Of a stretch of 64,000 bases of DNA, positions 60,768 to 64,000 are shown piece after piece. A program made the translations under genes and the position numbers. Origin of the DNA: Hyphomicrobiales bacterium (GTDB taxonomy: Bacteria; Pseudomonadota; Alphaproteobacteria; Rhizobiales; Beijerinckiaceae); assembly GCA_027483895.1 (NCBI GenBank), contig JAIXTP010000011.1, forward strand, positions 62,001 through 126,000, in the 5' to 3' direction. The notes beneath the pieces were generated by a model. That model did no database searches. It was given only the letters and a program-made list of their open reading frames with translations, and was not told the origin of the DNA. The stretch's first letter is position 1. Each line of letters opens with the position of its first letter.

Positions 60768-61880
60768 TCAGGCCTCGCGCGACTCGAAATCGATCCGCGG
60801 ATCGATCCAGGTGTAGGTGAGGTCCGACACCAGATTCACCAGAAGCCCGACCAGCGAGAAGATGTAGAGGTTGGCGAACACCACCGCGTAGTCGCGATTG
60901 ATGATCGATTCGAAGGAAAGCAGCCCGAGCCCGTCGAGCGAAAAGACCGTCTCGATCAGGAGCGAGCCCGTGAAGAAGGCGTGGATGAAGGCGCCGGGGA
61001 AGCCCGCGATGACGATCAGCATCGCATTGCGGAACACGTGGCCGTAGAGCACCTGTCGCTCCGTGAGGCCCTTCATGCGGGCCGTGAGCACGTATTGCTT
61101 CCGGATCTCTTCGAGGAAGGAGTTCTTCGTCAGAAGCGTCGAGGTGGCGAAGGCGCCGAGCGCCATCGCGAGGATCGGCAGCGCGATGTGGTGGAAGTAG
61201 TCGACGATCTTCAGGTGCCAGGGCAGCGCGGCGAAATTCTCGGAGGTGAGGCCGCGCAGCGGGAAGAAGGGCAGGAAGGACGAGCCTTCGCCGAACAGCA
61301 CGATGAGCAGGATCGCGAAGAGGAAGCCCGGGATCGCATAGCCCACGATCACCACGGCCGAGGTCCAGGTGTCGAAGCGCGAGCCGTCCTGCATCGCCTT
61401 GCGGATGCCGAGCGGAATCGAGATCGCATAGGACAACAGCGTCATCCAGAGCCCGAGCGAGATCGAGACCGGAAGCTTCTCCTTGATCAGCGTGAGCACC
61501 TGGACGTCGCGGAAATAGCTCTTGCCGAAATCGAAGCGGAGATAGTTCCAGAGCATCGCGACGAAGCGCTCCGGAGCCGGCTTGTCGAAACCGAACTGCG
61601 CTTCGAGCTGCTTGATGAATTCGGGGTCGAGGCCCTGCGCGCCGCGGTATTTGGAGGCACCCGCCTCCGCGCCGGCTCCGGGCTGTACGGTGGCTTGCGC
61701 GATGTCGCCGCCGCCGCCCGCGATGCGGGACGTCGCCGAAGCGTCATTGCCCTGCAGCTGCGCCAGCACGCGCTCGACGGGCCCGCCCGGCGCGAACTGA
61801 ACGATGACGAAGGAGATGAGCATGATCCCGAACAGCGTGGGGATCATCAGCAGCAGACGGCGAGCGACATAAGCGAGCAT
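60768..61880 (-). CDS. yejB: Peptide ABC transporter permease YejB
   Basis: YejB is the second permease of the importer. The 370-aa protein starts with the membrane helix [20 protein letters not shown], has a long periplasmic loop (about residues 30-130) and the EAA loop ([20 protein letters not shown]), and ends in [10 protein letters not shown], all typical of this family. An upstream 200-bp gap contains a palindromic repeat element. Confidence 0.95.
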   Translation of the reverse strand: MLAYVARRLLLMIPTLFGIMLISFVIVQFAPGGPVERVLAQLQGNDASATSRIAGGGGDIAQATVQPGAGAEAGASKYRGAQGLDPEFIKQLEAQFGFDKPAPERFVAMLWNYLRFDFGKSYFRDVQVLTLIKEKLPVSISLGLWMTLLSYAISIPLGIRKAMQDGSRFDTWTSAVVIVGYAIPGFLFAILLIVLFGEGSSFLPFFPLRGLTSENFAALPWHLKIVDYFHHIALPILAMALGAFATSTLLTKNSFLEEIRKQYVLTARMKGLTERQVLYGHVFRNAMLIVIAGFPGAFIHAFFTGSLLIETVFSLDGLGLLSFESIINRDYAVVFANLYIFSLVGLLVNLVSDLTYTWIDPRIDFESREA

Positions 61881-61896
61881 GGGTCAGCGGCCCTGT

Positions 61897-62057
61897 CCCT
61901 TCTCCCCTTGCGGGAGAAGGTGGACCGCCGTGAGGCGGGCCGGATGAGGGGTCCTGCAAAGCCGGCCGCAGAAAGCGGACGCGCGCGGACCGACGGAGAG
62001 ATCGCGAAACCCCTCATCCGGCGCTTCGCGCCACCTTCTCCCGCAAGGGGAGAAGGG
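61897..62057. repeat. Mosaic intergenic palindrome (RIME-like) between yejA and yejB
   Basis: Two 27-bp arms (61897-61923 and 62031-62057) are perfect reverse complements. Each contains its own hairpin (CTTCTCCC-CTTG-CGGGAGAAG). An inner pair, CCGGATGAGGGGT (61940) and ACCCCTCATCCGG (62009), is also a perfect reverse complement. This looks like the RIME-type mosaic repeats of Rhizobiales. It would form a long cruciform or RNA hairpin inside the operon. Confidence 0.85.
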
Positions 62058-62077
62058 AAGAGACCGCGTCGTGATCC

Positions 62078-63934
62078 TCATCCGCCTCTGCCGATTCGCT
62101 TCGCCTTGTCCTCGTCATACCACCAGATCGTGGGGAAGGACGACGCGCCGTAGCGGGGCATCTTCTCGGGCCGCCCGAACCGGTCCCAGCGCGCGGTGCG
62201 CTCCTTGTCGTAGGTCCATTGCGGCACGACGTAGTCGCCCGCCAGCAGCACCCGGTCGAGCGCCTTCACGGCGGCGACGAGCTCCTCGCGGCTCTTGGCG
62301 AAGACCACACGGTCGATGAGCGCATCCACCGCCGGATCCTTGATGCCGGCGGTGTTGCGCGACCCGGGACGGTCCGCGGCGCCCGACCCCCAATATTCGC
62401 GCTGCTCGTTGCCGGGCGAGAGCGACTGGGCCCAGAGATCGGTGGTGACGTCGAAATCGAAGTCGCGCATCCGGTTCTCGTATTGCGCGGGATCCACGAC
62501 GCGCACCGTGACGCCGATGCCGAGCCTTTCGAGCGAGGGCTTCAAAAAGAGAAGAACGCGTTCGAAGGTCGAGTCGTAGGCGAGCAGCTCGATCACGAGG
62601 GGCCGACCCGTGGCGGTGTTGACGCGCTTGCCGTCGCGGATCTCCCAGCCCGCTTCCTTCAGGAGCCGATCCGCCTCGCGCAGATTGGCGCGGACCTTTT
62701 CGGGCGAGCCCGCATCGGGATTGTGGTAGGGCGTGGTGAAGACCGAGGCCGGAACCTTGTCCTTGAGGCTTTCGAGGATCTCCTTTTCCAGACCCTCGGG
62801 AAGGCCCGACGAGGCGAGCTCCGTGCCCGAATAGAAACTGTCGATGCGCTTGTAGGCGCCGTAGAAGACCGTCTTGTTCATCTCCTCGAAGTCGAAGGCG
62901 AGGTTGAACGCGCGACGGACGCGGCGGTCCTTGAAGGTGTCGCGCCGCAGATTGAAGACGAAGGCCTGCATCACGCCCGTGGCCCGCTGCGGAAATTCCT
63001 CGCGGAGCACGCGGCCGTCCTTCACGGCGGGGAAGTCGTAGGCGGTCGCCCAGTTCTTTGCGCTGTTCTCGCGGCGGAAATCGTATTGATCGCCCTTGAA
63101 GGCTTCGACGAGCACGGTCGTGTCGCGGAAATATTCGAAGCGCTGTTCGTCGAAATTCGCCTGCCCGACACGAACCGGCAGCTTGGCCCCCCAATAGTCC
63201 GGCACGCGCTCATAGACGGCCGAGCGGGGGGCGGAGAAGGATTTCAGGCGATAGGGCCCCGAGCCGAGCGGCGGCTCGAGCGTGGTCTGCGAGACGTCGC
63301 GCTTGCGCCCGTCGGGGCCCGTGCCTTCCCACCAATGCTTGGGCAGGACGAAGAACTGGCCGACGATCTGCGGCAATTCGCGATTGCCGGGCTGGTCGAA
63401 GGTGAAGGTGACCTCGCGCTCGCCGGTCTTCTCCGCCTTCACGACGTGCTGGTAGTAGAAGGCGTAGCGCGGCGAGAGCTTCTTGAAGGCCTCAAAGGAG
63501 AAGATCACGTCCTCGGGCGTAACGGGGCGCCCGTCGTGCCACCGGGCTTCGGCCCGAAGACGGAAGGTGGCGGAGGAAAAGTCGGGCGGGAATTTCATCG
63601 CCTCGGCGAGCAGGCCGTAGACCGTCGAGACCTCGTCCTGCGAATTCACGGTCAGCGTCTCGTAGACGAGCGAGACGCCGCCTTCGAGTTGGCCCTTCAC
63701 GCCCGCGGTGACCGGGTTGAAATTGTCGAAGCCGCCGAGACCTGCGGAGCGCACCGTGCCGCCCTTGGGCGCGGTCGGGTTCACATATTCGAAATGCTTG
63801 AAGTCGGGGCCGTATTTCGGCTCGCCCATCAGCGTCGCGGCATGTCTCCACTCGTTTGCCCGGACGGCTGCGGGCAGGAGCAGGCTTCCCGCCACGAGGG
63901 CCGAGACGAGGGCGGCGGAGAAGGTGCGGCGCAT
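62078..63934 (-). CDS. yejA: Peptide ABC transporter solute-binding protein YejA
   Basis: YejA is the periplasmic binding protein (family 5) of the peptide importer. The 618-aa precursor has a signal peptide (TFSAALVSALVAGSLLLPAA, cleaved near VRA). Family blocks are FEYVNPTAPKGGTVRSAGLG, GFDNFNPVTAGVKGQLEGGV and RRAFNLAFDFEEMNKTVFYG. It is first gene of yejA-yejB-yejE-(toxin-antitoxin)-yejF, all on the minus strand. The window ends 66 bp upstream. Confidence 0.95.
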   Translation of the reverse strand: MRRTFSAALVSALVAGSLLLPAAVRANEWRHAATLMGEPKYGPDFKHFEYVNPTAPKGGTVRSAGLGGFDNFNPVTAGVKGQLEGGVSLVYETLTVNSQDEVSTVYGLLAEAMKFPPDFSSATFRLRAEARWHDGRPVTPEDVIFSFEAFKKLSPRYAFYYQHVVKAEKTGEREVTFTFDQPGNRELPQIVGQFFVLPKHWWEGTGPDGRKRDVSQTTLEPPLGSGPYRLKSFSAPRSAVYERVPDYWGAKLPVRVGQANFDEQRFEYFRDTTVLVEAFKGDQYDFRRENSAKNWATAYDFPAVKDGRVLREEFPQRATGVMQAFVFNLRRDTFKDRRVRRAFNLAFDFEEMNKTVFYGAYKRIDSFYSGTELASSGLPEGLEKEILESLKDKVPASVFTTPYHNPDAGSPEKVRANLREADRLLKEAGWEIRDGKRVNTATGRPLVIELLAYDSTFERVLLFLKPSLERLGIGVTVRVVDPAQYENRMRDFDFDVTTDLWAQSLSPGNEQREYWGSGAADRPGSRNTAGIKDPAVDALIDRVVFAKSREELVAAVKALDRVLLAGDYVVPQWTYDKERTARWDRFGRPEKMPRYGASSFPTIWWYDEDKAKRIGRGG

Positions 63935-64000
63935 GGAACCTCCGGAACGGGGCGAAGCGTGTTCACCCGCGATTATGTCGCTTTTCGGTCGCGTCGGAAG

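Noticed and set aside
24..63990. CRISPR arrays, tRNA or rRNA genes, insertion sequences, attachment sites
   Set aside because: I saw no regularly spaced repeats, cloverleaf-like sequence, transposase or integrase in any frame.

Overview
The window is about 64 kb of high-GC DNA with no tRNA, rRNA, CRISPR or insertion sequence that I can see. The gene neighbourhoods at the right end (cytochrome c anchor protein - kdsB - pheA; infC beside an alpha/beta hydrolase; a yej peptide transporter) and a mosaic intergenic palindrome between yejB and yejA point to an alphaproteobacterium, most likely Hyphomicrobiales (Rhizobiales). That placement is inference; no 16S gene is present.

Positions 4-47421 are an almost unbroken flagellar island. 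It has the make-up of the sigma-54/sigma-28 flagellum known from Rhodobacter sphaeroides fla1: FleQ- and FleT-type sigma-54 activators, FliA/FlgM, FlhF/FlhG, FlgP/FlgT, and FlgJ without a muramidase domain. It does not look like the CtrA-controlled flagellum native to many alphaproteobacteria. Main units: flgBCDE and flgFGHIJK (minus strand, 4-13394); an accessory minus operon with a short FlgE-like protein, two unknowns and a second FliL (13470-15620); a divergent second stator pair whose MotB-like partner lacks the peptidoglycan-binding domain (16838-18072); flhA-flhF-flhG-fliA (minus, 18378-23226); flgP-flgT-flgA-flgM-(flgN-like)-DUF2802-like (plus, 23409-26722); the export, motor and switch operon fleT-fliEFGHIJ-fliKLMNOPQR-flhB plus three small genes (minus, 42274 down to 26732); fleQ (plus) and fliS (minus); a third FlgE-family gene (44285-45145); and motAB (45391-47421). 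Flagellin, cap and flgL genes are not in the window.

Reading both strands, I find nine close matches to the sigma-54 -24/-12 element, nearly all of the form CGGCACG-N4-TTGC. Each sits in front of one of these units: flgF, flgB, the 14796 operon, motA2, flhA, flgP, fliK, fleT and the 44285 gene. This gives a readable map of the FleQ/FleT regulon.

Right of 47.4 kb lie housekeeping and accessory genes: infC with an ATT start, a glycosyltransferase, a hydrolase, a small signalling operon (two single-domain cyclic-nucleotide-binding-like proteins plus an orphan CheB-type receiver), gamma-glutamyltransferase, cytochrome c, kdsB, pheA, a winged-helix regulator, nudC, and a yejABEF peptide ABC transporter operon with a PIN-domain toxin-antitoxin pair lodged between yejE and yejF.

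Most notable points: very long FlgE (1325 aa) and FlgK (1276 aa) with internal duplicated modules; two extra short hook-family paralogues; the accessory stator/FliL module; the sigma-54 promoter map; a probable CTG-started flgN-like gene; and the toxin-antitoxin pair coupled to yejF through a TTGA overlap.
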